Below are positions 11,850-22,562 of a DNA stretch of 64,000 nucleotides, piece by piece. Every line of letters starts with the position of its first letter. The stretch's first letter is position 1. This stretch comes from Microcebus murinus. Lineage: Eukaryota; Chordata; Mammalia; Primates; Cheirogaleidae. Location of the stretch: contig NC_134110.1 of the NCBI RefSeq assembly GCF_040939455.1, positions 2,296,001-2,360,000 of the forward strand, read 5' to 3'. The notes beneath the pieces were generated by a model that worked only from the letters and a program-made list of their open reading frames with translations, was not told the DNA's origin and searched no databases. The position numbers were made by a program, and so were the translations under genes.

Positions 11850-12680
11850 GAAGTACTTTGTTATACCCCAATAGACAGGCATAAACCCCTATACCACGTA
11901 GCAAAGCATTAATATCATATAATGGTTGCTCCAAGAGAGTTTCCAGTGGAACTAGCCACTTCTTTGATGAAACAGCATTTTTACTGACTGACCTAGGTAA
12001 TCCAGATGTGGGCAAGTTGCAGACATTTTTCTCAAAAAGAAACAAAGCAAAATATAGCACTTTGAGGAAAACTGACAGCATTTGTTGCCAATGATAAAAA
12101 TTGGGGCTTTTAAAGAGAAATTAGAATTTTGGAAAATGTATATCTGCCACCACAAATCTAGCAGTTTTCAATACATAAGGTCTTTTCTGATAAAATAGTA
12201 GCTATATTAACTGATGTGATTTTTCTAATATAGTATAATTAAATATCTCAACATCTGGAAAATCTATGAAAATCAATATTTTCCAAATGACCAATGCATG
12301 ATGTTACAAAGTATCTGTTCAAAATGCAAAATAGAGCAATGAATTTCAATGTAAGACAGCACAAATACACCATTAATATGGTTCCATATTGCAACTCCAC
12401 TTCGCAACTCACCTTTAAGAAATTACCACTGGCCAAGTTTTGCCATAATATCAATGAAAAAATGTCCATAGTCATCCAAAAATATTTTTACAATACCCTC
12501 TGTCTTCTCTAGTTACATAGCTATCTGATGCTGGATTTGTTCATATATGTCCATCAAAACAACATAAAAATGGATGAAGAAACAGTTATGAGAATTTAGC
12601 CATTTTTTATTTAGTTACTCTTAAAGATATTTGCCAAAAAACAGAGAAATGCCACTCTTCTCATTTGATTTTATTTCGTT
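11850..12680 (+). pseudogene. hAT transposase pseudogene segment (C-terminal half)
   Basis: This is the best preserved coding-like part of the hAT relic. Short stretches stay in one frame between stops; for example, 12062-12165 reads roughly as a hAT segment with aromatic and basic residues (around 'Phe-Val-Ala-Asn-Asp-Lys'). The segment 'ctagttacatagctatctga' with 'tgctggatttgttcatata' near 12510 corresponds to the region around the hAT C-terminal dimerisation domain. No frame longer than about 70 codons survives, so no active protein is expected. The exact Charlie subfamily is uncertain. Confidence 0.5.
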
Positions 12681-12823
12681 TGGGAATATATAGTCAGTTT
12701 TCATTTCATATCATGTAAAATGTAACCACTGACATTTATGTTAAGATAAATGAGTTTATTATTTTAGGTGAATTAAAAAATATTTTGAAATTATCAATTT
12801 TAATTTTTAATCTGGAAAATATA

Positions 12824-13119
12824 TTTATTTATCTTTTTTTGAGACAGAGTCTCACTCTGTCGCCCGGGCTACAGTGCCATGGAGTCAGCGTAGCTCACAG
12901 CAACCTCAAACTCCTGGGTTCAAGCGATCCTCCTGCCTCAGCCTCCCAAGTAGCTAGGACTACAGGCATGCACCATGACATCTGGCTAATTTTTCTATTT
13001 TCAGTAGAGATCGGGTCTCGCTCTTGCGCAGGCTGAACTTGAACTCCTGGGCTAAAGCGATCCACCCTTCTCAGCCTCCCAGAGTGCTAGAATTACAGAC
13101 ATGGCCACCATGCCTGGCC
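12824..13119 (-). mobile_element. Alu dimer, antisense, nested in the hAT relic
   Basis: T-rich start, then 'gagacagagtctcactctgt', 'gcctcagcctcccaagtagc' and an end at 'catgcctggcc'. It lacks the long lemur-specific AT linker of the copy at 8839, so it belongs to a different, probably older, subfamily. The flanks 'ctggaaaatat' and 'acggcaaatat' look like a decayed target duplication. Confidence 0.9.
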
Positions 13120-13284
13120 ACATACGGCAAATATTGATAGATATATCTCACACAAACAAAAGTTTGAAGAGGGAAGCCCTCAATAATCTTTAAAGCTGAG
13201 ACCAGAAAGTTTAAGAACAAGTGCCTTAACCAAAGAAGGAGACATATGTATGCCTGATGGAAAAGTTTACCACATCTATTACTC

Positions 13285-13560
13285 AGAATCAGCTTGGTTA
13301 TGCTGCAGTAACAAATGCCTCCAAAATCATGGTGTCTTGCAGCAAGAAAGATGTATTTCCTGCTCACACTGTAGGCTCATGATTATTCCAATCTTCATGG
13401 CAGAGGTAAAGGAGGGAAAATCATGAATTGATTTCAAAACTTTCACCTGGAAGTGACACACATGCCTTTTGTTCATGTGTCATTGTATAAGGTGAGTTAC
13501 AAGGACAAACTTGACTGTTCATGAAAGGACACCAGAGAGGGGTAAATTGTAACATGGTTT
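13285..13560 (-). repeat. Old LTR-type repeat, MaLR-like (possible)
   Basis: 'ttggttatgctgcagtaaca' with 'gtgtcttgcagcaagaaaga', then 'gaagtgacacacatgccttt' and 'gttcatgtgtcattgtataa', follows the reverse-strand order of ancient MLT-type solo LTRs (taacaaatnaccncaaa...tggcttaaaacaa...gtgacacacatcacttc). The family name is from memory and a search could change it. Confidence 0.4.
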
Positions 13561-13599
13561 ACCATATCACATTTCAACCAACAGTCAATTTGGAGAACC

Positions 13600-14805
13600 C
13601 ACATCACAGACACATCTCAGAAAAAAAAAATTTTAATGACAGAAATAAAAAATATTACAATATACATACAGAGGAAAAGTTATAAAAATAAAGACAGAAA
13701 AAAAGAAAGGAAAGAGAGAGAGAGAGAGAATCTAACTATACTCAGTCTTCTCTGCAATCTTTTAAATGCCAAAGACAGTGGATTCATAGCTACAGAATTT
13801 TAAGGATAAAATGATGTGACCCAAGAATTTTACTGGGCAGATCCCAAAGCAAAAGATATTCTCTGAGAAATAAGCAACATTAAAAGTGGAGAAATGGGAA
13901 AGTCATATTATAAATGAAATGAGAATGAGCCTGAAACCAGGCAAACTAAAACAAGACTAAATATTTGTCATAAATCTGATCATAAAATGGAAGGCAAATA
14001 GCAAAAATTATTCCTGCAGAGGAAATAGTATACAAAAAGTAACAGCTTAATGATAACAATCAAGAAATTTCAGGTATCTTTCAGATAAAAATTAAGAGTA
14101 GGAATAGAATGAGATATAATTTTTAAATTTCTATTTCTGAAATCAGTGATATTACTTACCTGGTGAGTGTGATAATTGGTAAAATATAGGTTAAAAGCAT
14201 TAAAATGTTTAAATGTAATTAAGAATAGAAATAAAGATTACATGTATATCTTCCAAATGATACAAAAGATAAAAACAATAAAACTATTTTATAAGAAAAC
14301 CAAAAAGCTTAAAAGCAGAGCAAAAAAAGTAAGGCTTTGTAATTATTTGTGGGGAACAAATTTATTACCTGAATTTTAAGTCCTTTAAAATGACTTTCAA
14401 GATTTTGAATTTGAAAAATCATGAAAGAAAAAAGATTAGATAAGAGAACAAGAATTATCAAAATAAACATAAACATTAAAAAAAATTTTAAAGAGATGAA
14501 AAACATCTCTGAAGTATATTACATTATACTTCAATGCATGTAATAAATTCTTTCATTTTAATACAGAAGATCTTTTAAAAAGAAAAGTGTTTTAAGTAAC
14601 ACCATAAAAGATTAGAAGCAACTACATGTATTTATGGAATCTTGATGTCGAAAAGCCATTTGAAAGCTGGACACCTAAGAGAAAGGTCTGAACACAGAAA
14701 TTTTAAGATTTCCTCATGTTAGGAAAAAAAAAATCACAAACAAAATTAAAAGGCAAAAAACAGAAAATATTTGCAACATATATGAAAAATAATTAAATTG
14801 AGCAG
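13600..14805 (+). repeat. A-rich, probably L1/HAL1-derived DNA with a (GA)n run
   Basis: Strongly A-rich on the plus strand. 'gtgacccaagaattttactg' (13817-13836) matches the 3' part of L1M/HAL1 ORF1. A (GA)n tract lies at 13713-13729. The rest cannot be assigned and carries no long frame. Confidence 0.4.
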
Positions 14806-14980
14806 CCAACTAGAGCTGGTTACAGGATCCAAAAACAACTTTGCAGCTTGCTCCTCCCAGCAAGTGCCACCTACTGACAGGGAGGTCAATTTATAGACCT
14901 TTTACTGCATTTACTGACTCATCATATAGGGTGTGGTTGATTCCCACACACAAGCAACAACTACTGGCTCAGAGACTAAA

Positions 14981-16010
14981 ATGGGTGTGTCATTATCTAA
15001 AAGAAAATCCAAAGGTAAGAAGCAGCAGCTGCTCCAGAAGGGAAGGAATCAGCAAACAAACTCTGGAATTATGAAGACTCAAACTGAAAGGACAAAAGGG
15101 AATACCAGCTCTCTAGCAATAGATACCAACCAAAATCAGAACACTGAAATGTCACAAGAAGAATTTCGGACATGGATTGTAAGAAAACTCAATGATATAC
15201 AAGAGCAAATGGATACCTGACATAAATAAACCACAAAAAAATCCAGGACTTGGAAGAAAAAAAAAATCACTAAAGAAATTGAAATAGTAAAGAAAAAATA
15301 AACAGAACTTCTGGAAATGAAGAATGTATTCAGAAAATTACAAAACACAGTGGAGAGCCTAAAGAAGAGGGCAGATCAAACAGAAGAATGTCAGGAATTG
15401 GCCTTTGATTGTAATTGACTCAAAAAAGATTAAAAAAATAAAAGTAATTATTAATAAAAAAAAGAATGTCAGGGATTGAAGATAACACTTTCAGTTTAAC
15501 ATGTCAGTCACAGAGGTAGAGCAGAGAAATGAGAGAAAAGAGCAAAGACTACAAGAAATGTGGGATTATGTGAAGAGATCTAACATAACATAGGCATCCC
15601 CAAGGGTGAAGAAGAAAATACACAAGTGTTAGACAATCTATTAGAGGATACAATGGAGGAAAATATCCTGAACCTTGCTAGAAATCTAGATATCCAGGTA
15701 CAAGAAACTCAAAGGGATCCTGGGAGATTCATGGTAAACAGGAAGACACCACAACACATAGTCATCAGACTGGCCAAAATAAACATGAAAGATAACCTCC
15801 TACAAGCCATAAGGTAAAAGTAGCAGGTAACCTACAAAGGAAAACCCATCAGACTAACTGGAGACTTCTCAACTGAGACCTTACAAGCCAGAAAAGACTG
15901 GGGCCCCATTCTTAGTCTCCTCAAACAGAATACTGCCCAGCCTAGAATTTTGTATCCTGCAAAACTAAGTTCCTAACACAAAGGAGAAATAAAGACCTTC
16001 TCAGACAAGC
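14981..16010 (+). pseudogene. L1 ORF1 pseudogene (ORF1p RNA-binding protein)
   Basis: ORF1p is the L1 nucleic-acid chaperone. The frame opens at an ATG at 14981 (protein start MGVSLSKRKSKGKK) and stays open for about 79 codons, Lys/Gln-rich as is usual for the N-terminus, then stops near 15218. A coiled-coil-like Lys/Glu stretch follows out of frame. The C-terminal region (about 15660-16000) is recognisable, including 'aactggagacttctcaactg' and 'agaattttgtatcctgc'. A 61-bp insertion at 15401-15461 adds a further break. Confidence 0.8.
15401..15461 (+). mobile_element. 61-bp micro-retroinsertion with 17-bp target duplication in L1 ORF1
   Basis: The sequence aagaatgtcaggaattg (15384-15400) recurs as aagaatgtcagggattg (15462-15478), one mismatch in 17. 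Between them is a short stretch starting 'gcctttgattgtaattgact' and becoming an interrupted A-rich tail. Target duplication plus A-rich 3' end is the signature of L1-mediated insertion of a severely 5'-truncated RNA. The source RNA is unknown. Confidence 0.7.
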
Positions 16011-16199
16011 AAAGACTGAGTTAATTCATCAAGAGAAGACCTGCCCTCCAGGGAGTACTCAAAATAGCATTACACACTAATCAGCACAACAGACACTCAC
16101 CAGTGTAAAATCATCCAACAGCTACAGGTCAAAGGCCAGATTACCACAATGGCTCAAGAGAGAAAACAAAGCAACAAAGTTCAACTCAACAGGATAAAC

Positions 16200-19100
16200 A
16201 GAAATCTGCCCCACTATCAATCCTTTCAATACATATGAATGGCTTGAACTGCCCACTAAAGAGACATAGGCTGGCCAAATGGAGAAATACACATAAGCCA
16301 AGTGTCTGTTATCTTCATGAAATGCATCTAACCCACAAGGCTACATTCAGACTCAAGGTGAAAGGATGGAAAACAATATTCCATGCAAATAAAAACCAAA
16401 ATAGAGCTGGGGTAGCAGTTCTGACTTCAGATTATTTAGTCTTCAAATCAACAAAAGTAATTAAAGACAAAGATGATCACTATATAATGGTGAAGGGTAC
16501 AATTCAACAAAAAGACATAACAATTCTAAATATTTATATACCTAACTCAAGTGCACCCAGATTCTTAAAGAAAATCCTAGTTAATCTAAACAAAATGATA
16601 ACAACAGCACCATAATAGCCAGGGACTTCAACATCCCTCCGACAGAATATGACAGATGGTCCAAACAGAAAATAAACAAAGAAACAATGGACTTAAACAT
16701 AACTCCAGAACAAATGAGCCTGAGCCTGACATTTATAGAACAGACTACCCAAAAACCACTGAATATACATTTTTCTCATCGGCTCATGGGACATTCTCTA
16801 AGATTGATCATATCGTAGGCCACAAAACATGTCTTCACAAATTTTAAAAGGAAATTATACTATGCATCTTCTCAGACCACAGTGGAATACAATTAGAAAT
16901 CAACTCTGACAGAAATTCTCATCTCTACACAAAGTCATGGAAACCAAACAACCTTCTGCTGAATGATTATTGGGTTACAGAGGAAATTAAGAGGGAAATC
17001 AAAAGATTCTTTGAACTAAATGATAAAGGAGACACAAGTTATCAAAATCTGTGGGACACAGCTAAAGCAGTCCAGAAAGGAAAATTTATATCCCTAAATG
17101 CCTATATCCAAAAGACAGAAAGATCACAAATTAATAATCTAATGAATCATTTCAAAGAACTAGAAAAAGATGAGCAAACCAACCCCAAACCCAACAGAAA
17201 AAAAGAAATAACAAAGATCAGAGTGGAACTAAATGAAATTGCTAACAAAAACACATATGGAAGTTTAATAAAACAAAAAATTTGTTCTTTAAAAAAATAA
17301 ACAAAATTGACATGTCTCCTGCTAGGTGAACCAGAAGCCAAAAAGAAAGGACTCTAATAAGCTCAATCAGGAATGAAAAAGGAGAAATTACAACTGATAC
17401 GTCAGAAATACAAAATATCATCTATGAATACTATAAAAATCTCTATGCACATAAACTTGAAAATGTGGAGGAAATGGATAAATTCTTAGAAACATATAGC
17501 CTCCTTAGGCTCAATAAGGAAGAAACAGAATTACTGAATAGACCAATATCAAGTACCAAAATTAAGGCATCAATAAAAAACCTTCTTAAAAAAAAGTCCT
17601 GGACCAAATGGTTTCATACTCAAATTTTATGAGACTTACTAAGAAGAACTGGTGCCTATCCTGCAGAAATTATTCCATAACATCAAGAAGGAAGGAATTT
17701 TCCTCAACACGTTTTATGAAGCCAACATCACCCTGATACCAAAACTGGGAAAAGATGCAACAAAAAAAGAAAACTACAGACCAATAGATGCAAAAATTCT
17801 CAACAAAATCCTAGCAAACCTAGGCAAATTCAGGAGCTTATCAAAAAATACTCCATCATGACCAAGTGGGTTTCATCCCAGAGAGGTAGGATGGTTCAAC
17901 ATATGCATATCTATAAATGTAATTCACCATATAAATAGAAGTAAAAGCAAAGACCATATGATCCTCTCAATAGACTCATAAAAAGCATTCAACAAAATTC
18001 AGCACCCTCTTATGATAAGAACGCTTAACAAAATAGGCATAGGTGGGACTTACCTAAAAATGATACAAGCCATATATGACAAACCCACAGCCAACATCAT
18101 ACTGAATGGGGAAAAATTGAAAGCATTCCCACTTAGAACTGGAACCAGAAAAGGTTGCCCTCTATCACCACTTCTACTAAACATAGTGCTGAAAGTCCTA
18201 GCCAGAGCAATCAGACAAAAGAAGAAACTCAAGGACATCCAAATGGGGGCAAAAGAGATCAAACTATTGCTCTTTGTTGATGATATGATCTTATATCTAG
18301 AAAACTCCAAAGATTGTGGAATTGATAAACAGATTCAGCAAAGTCTCAGGTTATAAAATCAATGTACAGAAATCAGTAGCATTTGTGTACACCAACAACA
18401 GTCAAACTGAGAACCAAATCAAAGACTCAATATCCTTCACACTAGCAACAAAGAAAAGAAAATACCTAAGAATATATTTAACTAAGGAGGTAAAATACCT
18501 CTACAGGGAGAACTATGGAACACTGAGGAGGTAAATGCCAGAGGATGTAAACAGGTGAAAAACCATACCATGCTCATGGGTCAGCAGAATCAGCATTGTT
18601 AGACTGTCTATACTACCCAAAGTGATCTACAGATTCAATACAATCTCTATTAAAATACCAAAATCATTTTTCACAGATCTAGAAAAAATAATTATATGCT
18701 TTGTATAGAACAAGAGAAGACCCTATATAGCCAAAGCAATCTTAAGCAAAATTAACAAATTGGGAGGCATCAATTTACCAGACTTCAAGCTATATTACAA
18801 GGCTATAGTAACTAAAACAGCATTTTACTGGCACAGGAATAGAAACATTGACCAATGGAATAGAACTGAGAACCCATATATAAAACCATCCTCCTATAGC
18901 CATTTAATCTTTGACAAAAGGAGATAAAAACATACACTGAGGAAAAGATCCTTATTCAATAAATGATGCTGGGAAAATTGGATAGCCACATGTAGAAGAC
19001 TGAAACAAGATCTGCACCTCTCACCTCTCACAAAGATCAACTCACAGTGAATAATAGACTTAAACCTAAGGCATGAAACTATAAGAATTCTAAAAGAAAA

Positions 19101-19890
19101 TGTTGGAAAAACTCTTATAGACACTGGCCTAGGGAAATATTTTATGAAGAAGACCCCAAAGGCAATCATAGCAACAACAAAAATAAATAAATGGGGCCTG
19201 ATCAAATTGAAAAGTTTCTGCACAGCCAAGGAAACTATCATGAGAATAAACATATAACCTACAGAATGAGAGAAAATATTCACATGCTACATATCCAATA
19301 AAGGGCTGATAACTAGACTCTATATAGAACTCAGGAAAATCAGCAAGAAAAAAATCAAACAACCCCCTTAAGAAGTGGGCAAAGGATATGAACAAAAACT
19401 TTTCAAAAGAAGACAAATGGCCAAGAAACATATGAAAAAATGCTGGACATCTCTAATCATCAGGGAAATGCAAATAAAAACCACAATGAGATATCACTTA
19501 ACTCCAATGAGAATGGCTTTTATCAAAAAGTCTCAAGACAATAAATGTTGGCATAGATGCAGAGAGAGAGGAACACTCATACACATTGTTGGTGAGACTG
19601 CAAACTAGTACAACCTCTGTGGAAAGTAATATGGAGATACCTCAAAGAGCTAAAAGTAGAACTACTATTTGATCTAGCAATTCCATTACTGGCCATCTAT
19701 CCAAACGAAAAGAAGACATTCTATTAAAAAAGACATCTGCATTAGAATGTTTATAGCAGCACAATTCACAATTGTAAAGATGTGGAAACAACCCAAGTGC
19801 CCGTCAATACATGAGTGGATTAATAGAATGTGGTATGTGTATACCATGGAGTTCTCCTCAGCCACATAAAACAATGGTGATCTAGCACCT
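16200..19890 (+). pseudogene. L1 ORF2 pseudogene (endonuclease and reverse transcriptase)
   Basis: ORF2p normally supplies target nicking and reverse transcription. The endonuclease start is visible from about 16223 (...SIHMNGLN...), followed by HRLAKW and the Glu-containing HEMHL motif at about residue 30 of the remnant. The Asn expected just before the NGLN segment is replaced by His. The RT palm is at about 18000-18350, with the catalytic box as FVDD at 18273-18284 (FADD is usual in L1). At least eight frame breaks are present. The C-terminal region runs to about 19890. Confidence 0.9.
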
Positions 19891-20215
19891 CTTGTATTAT
19901 TCTGGATGGAGCTGGAGCTCATTCTACTAGGTGAAGTATTACAAGAATGGAAAAACAAGCTCCACATGCACTCACCATCAAATTGGTATTAATTGATCAA
20001 CACTTAAGTGCACATATGGTAATAACTTCGTCAGGTGCCGGCAGGTGGGAGAGGGGAGGAGGGGATGGGATATTCAAACTTGATGGGTGCAGTGTGCACT
20101 GTCTGGGGATGGGCACACTTGAAGCTCTGACGCAGGCAGGGCAAAAGCAGTATATGTAACCTAAACCTTTGTACACCTGTAATATGCTGGAAAAAAATAT
20201 ATAAATGTGAATGGA

Positions 20216-20740
20216 ATAAGCATTACTAACAAATTAGAAAATTTAAAAAATTTAAAATAAAAATGGAAGGGACACTTCTAAAACCTTCATAGTTATGGCC
20301 TCTAAATGACAGGATTATGTTACATTTATTCTGTTTCTTCAAATTTTTTGTTTTCAAATTTCTTGTAAAAGTTGGTACTTATTAAAAAAAAAAAAACTAA
20401 ATGCAAAGTAACTGTATCATTTTATATAGCTGTGTAGCGTGAACGTCCGAACAATTTCCTTTGGCTATTCGTATTTTACAGATAACTGATTTACCTATTT
20501 GCTGAAGGGCAAAGTGGTTTCCTGACAGCAAGTTCCTTAGGAGCAGTAGAGGAGGGGCCCTGACCAGGAGGTGGGCTCCCCCAAAATCACACGGGTTGGA
20601 GGCAGTGATGGAGGGTCACACAGAGTGGGGCACTAGAATGTTCTAGATGCAAGACTGGACAGACAGCCCAAATTCCTCTGGGCTGATGTGCTTTGTCACT
20701 CTCCTGCTGGCTCTTCTTTCTGACTCCTCAGACATGGACC
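20216..20740. other. Unique AT-rich DNA downstream of L1
   Basis: A/T-rich to 20450, then mixed composition. No gene seen. A possible degraded antisense MIR lies around 20470-20600 but is too weak to call. Confidence 0.4.
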
Positions 20741-21310
20741 ATTTCCCGGGCCGAGGGGAGCTCCGGGGAAAGGGGGCGCGTCTCGGGGCGCTACAGGGAG
20801 CGCTGTGTTTTGGAACCACCAAGTCAGACAGACTTGGCTCTCAGATGACGGCAAGGCGGGTAATTAATTCCCGTGGGACTTGGAGTTCTGGATTTGTTTT
20901 TCTCTCCTGCGAATCTGGGTTTGTTTTGGTGAAGTCGAGTCGGTAATAATGTCGTGCCGTGTTCCCCAGCGACAGGGCTGGGTCACGTGACCCGAAGTTT
21001 TACCAAAAGCGGCACTTTTATTCTGTCAAGTTGCCAAGGCAACACCAGCTGCTTATGACATCATGTGACTGAGGGGACACAGACTGATTTTAGAAGCCTA
21101 AAATTATCGCTCAATCTGCTCACCAAAATTCTGAAGCAGCCAAGACAGCCCCGAGCCCGAGGAAAAGCTTCCGAAACGCCGCTCCAGGCAGAGGGCGAGG
21201 GCCATGGATTATGCGTCGCCCTCCGAAGTCTGGCAGCCCCGGCCACACGCTAGGAGCACACTCGGGACCGCGTGTGCTGGGCACGCGGCACACGCCTGCT
21301 CGTCTGTGCG
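20741..21310. promoter_or_regulatory. CpG-enriched regulatory candidate around a palindrome cluster
   Basis: CpGs are enriched at 20750-20810 and 21150-21300, on either side of the factor-site cluster at 20981-21068. A Kozak-like start (gagggccatgg) at 21203 opens only a 37-codon frame beginning MDYASPSEVW that I do not recognise. The layout would fit a promoter or distal enhancer. No exon or TATA box could be assigned, so direction is unknown. Confidence 0.3.
20981..21068. promoter_or_regulatory. Cluster of palindromic factor sites (E-box, X-box, CRE-like, M-box)
   Basis: Within 88 bp there is a perfect 12-bp palindrome ggtcacgtgacc at 20981-20992 (the extended CACGTG type bound by USF/MiT-TFE bHLH-ZIP factors). 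An inverted repeat gttgcc-aa-ggcaac at 21030-21043 is close to the full RFX X-box. There is also a CAGCTG E-box at 21046-21051, and TGACATCA at 21056-21063 overlapping TCATGTGA at 21061-21068. The motifs are directly visible; binding is inference from known factor preferences. Confidence 0.55.
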
Positions 21311-22160
21311 CAGTTGAAGTCTCCCCGCTCCTGTGATGGGCAAAACTAACTTTTATCTTTTGTTAAACGGACTTCAAAATTAAAATCTATTTTTGCTTCT
21401 TTTGAAATTATATCTCAAACTGTTCTAATTCAAGATACATTGAAGATTAAAAACTCAGAATACTTTTCTGTTATATAATTATATAGTAATTACATATTCC
21501 TATATAATATGATGTATGTTCATACAATTTTATGATAACAAAAAGCAGTCCATGGACCACACTAAAAGTCTACATTTTAGGGGTCCCCAGAGAGAACTAA
21601 TTTCAAGACAGCTATAACATAATTCCACACTGATCGTCTTTCAGGCACTTAGCTGCAGGGAAACTGCTCTCAACCCCATATTATCCCCCTCTTAGAGAAA
21701 AGCCAAGTTCGAGTGGAGAGTAAAAGCAAAACGACTGCAAAATACAATACTTTATCATATCACGTTGCCCAGTTGTTAGCCCTTTATGTTCTCAAAAAAC
21801 TCACTTTTAAATTAAGATAGTTGCATTGAAATGGTACTTACACTGATAAAATGAGTAGTATTATTCCTAAAGGAAAACATCCAGAGTATAAGTATTTCTT
21901 GGAAACAGCAAGACTTCTCAGCTCTTTGCATTTAATTTTGCAAACAAACAATTTCGCACCCCCTGAGCGCAGGACGGTGTGCTGGGTTCCGAGGGAGCAA
22001 CAGGATGAATCAGGTGTCATTCTTTCCTCCAGGGAGGTAAGATAAAGGTAGGGTAACTAAACAAGGACACACATAACTGAAACTAAAAGTAAAAGCAGCA
22101 TGGGAGAGGCAGAGATCCCTGCGGGCTGGAAGAACCCGGGGGGCTTCACAGAAAAGGAAA
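21311..22160. other. Unique non-coding DNA, with an L2-like tail at about 21950-22140
   Basis: AT-rich from 21340 to 21560. The part from 21960 ('gagcgcaggacggtgtgctg', then 'caggatgaatcaggtgtc' and 'ctttcctccagggagg') resembles the old L2 3' region but is very diverged. No gene was recognised. Confidence 0.35.
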
Positions 22161-22162
22161 TA

Positions 22163-22560
22163 CCATGTTTCCCGGAAAATAAGACAGGGTCTTCTATTTA
22201 TTTTCCCTCAAGAAGACACCCTGGGGCTTATTTTTAGGGGATGTGTTGTTTTCCCCTCAAAGCCTCAGCTCGCAGCACGCACAGGACGGCCGGGACCCGA
22301 CAGGGGGAGCCGCCCTTGCTGGTGGGGCTGCCCGCACCTTTCCGGTCACCTCTGGGACAGCAGCTGTCACGACGGAGCGGATGGGAAGGGCTGCTCGTGT
22401 TCTTTCCCGCTCCGCGACGACACGCACGGGTTGTGCAGACGCTGCGCAGCCACGCCCGCCACTAGGGCTGATTTTCGGGGTGGGGCTTCTATGGCGCACA
22501 TGCTTGGACATCCCACCAGGGCTTATTTTATGGGTAGGGCTTATTTTCGGGGAAACACGG
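22163..22560 (+). mobile_element. TA-flanked inverted-repeat DNA transposon (MITE), copy 2, 398 bp
   Basis: Same organisation as the copy at 8099 and exactly the same length. The left end is CCATGTTTCCCGGAAAATAA and the right end is the reverse complement of CCGTGTTTCCCCGAAAATAA. TA lies outside both ends (22161-22162 and 22561-22562). The interior aligns over its whole length with copy 1 with scattered substitutions, many at CpGs. It is therefore a deletion derivative amplified as a fixed-length form. Frames crossing it are not genes. Confidence 0.88.
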
Positions 22561-22562
22561 TA

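Larger units (their letters stand above)
11006..13223 (+). mobile_element. hAT-Charlie-type DNA transposon relic with decayed transposase
   Basis: The ends are hAT-like: 'cagtaattctcaaaatgtgg' on the left and 'gtttaagaacaagtg' on the right, whose reverse complement begins cacttgttcttaaac. Candidate 8-bp flanks are ccttagat (10998-11005) and ccttaacc (13224-13231), matching at five of eight positions. The interior reads in the order of a hAT transposase gene, including runs such as 'acagcatttgttgccaatga', 'tagaattttggaaaatgtat' and 'ccaaatgaccaatgcatgat'. Many stops and frameshifts make it non-functional. An Alu splits it at 12824-13119. Confidence 0.7.
14806..20215 (+). mobile_element. Nearly full-length L1 LINE, inactive, lemur-type
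   Basis: About 5.4 kb in L1 order: a short 5'UTR remnant (14806-14980), ORF1 region (14981-16010), intergenic spacer, ORF2 region (16200-19890) and a 3'UTR with a G-rich tract (20038-20070) ending 'aatatgctggaaaaaaatat'. Both ORFs are broken by stops and frameshifts, so the copy cannot move itself. A 61-bp insertion interrupts ORF1. No clear target duplication was found. The same type of 3' end recurs at 41712-41900. Confidence 0.95.

Noticed and set aside
21203..21316. Short Kozak-like open frame beginning MDYASPSEVW next to the palindrome cluster
   Set aside because: Only 37 codons, no match to a protein I know; kept only as part of the regulatory candidate.
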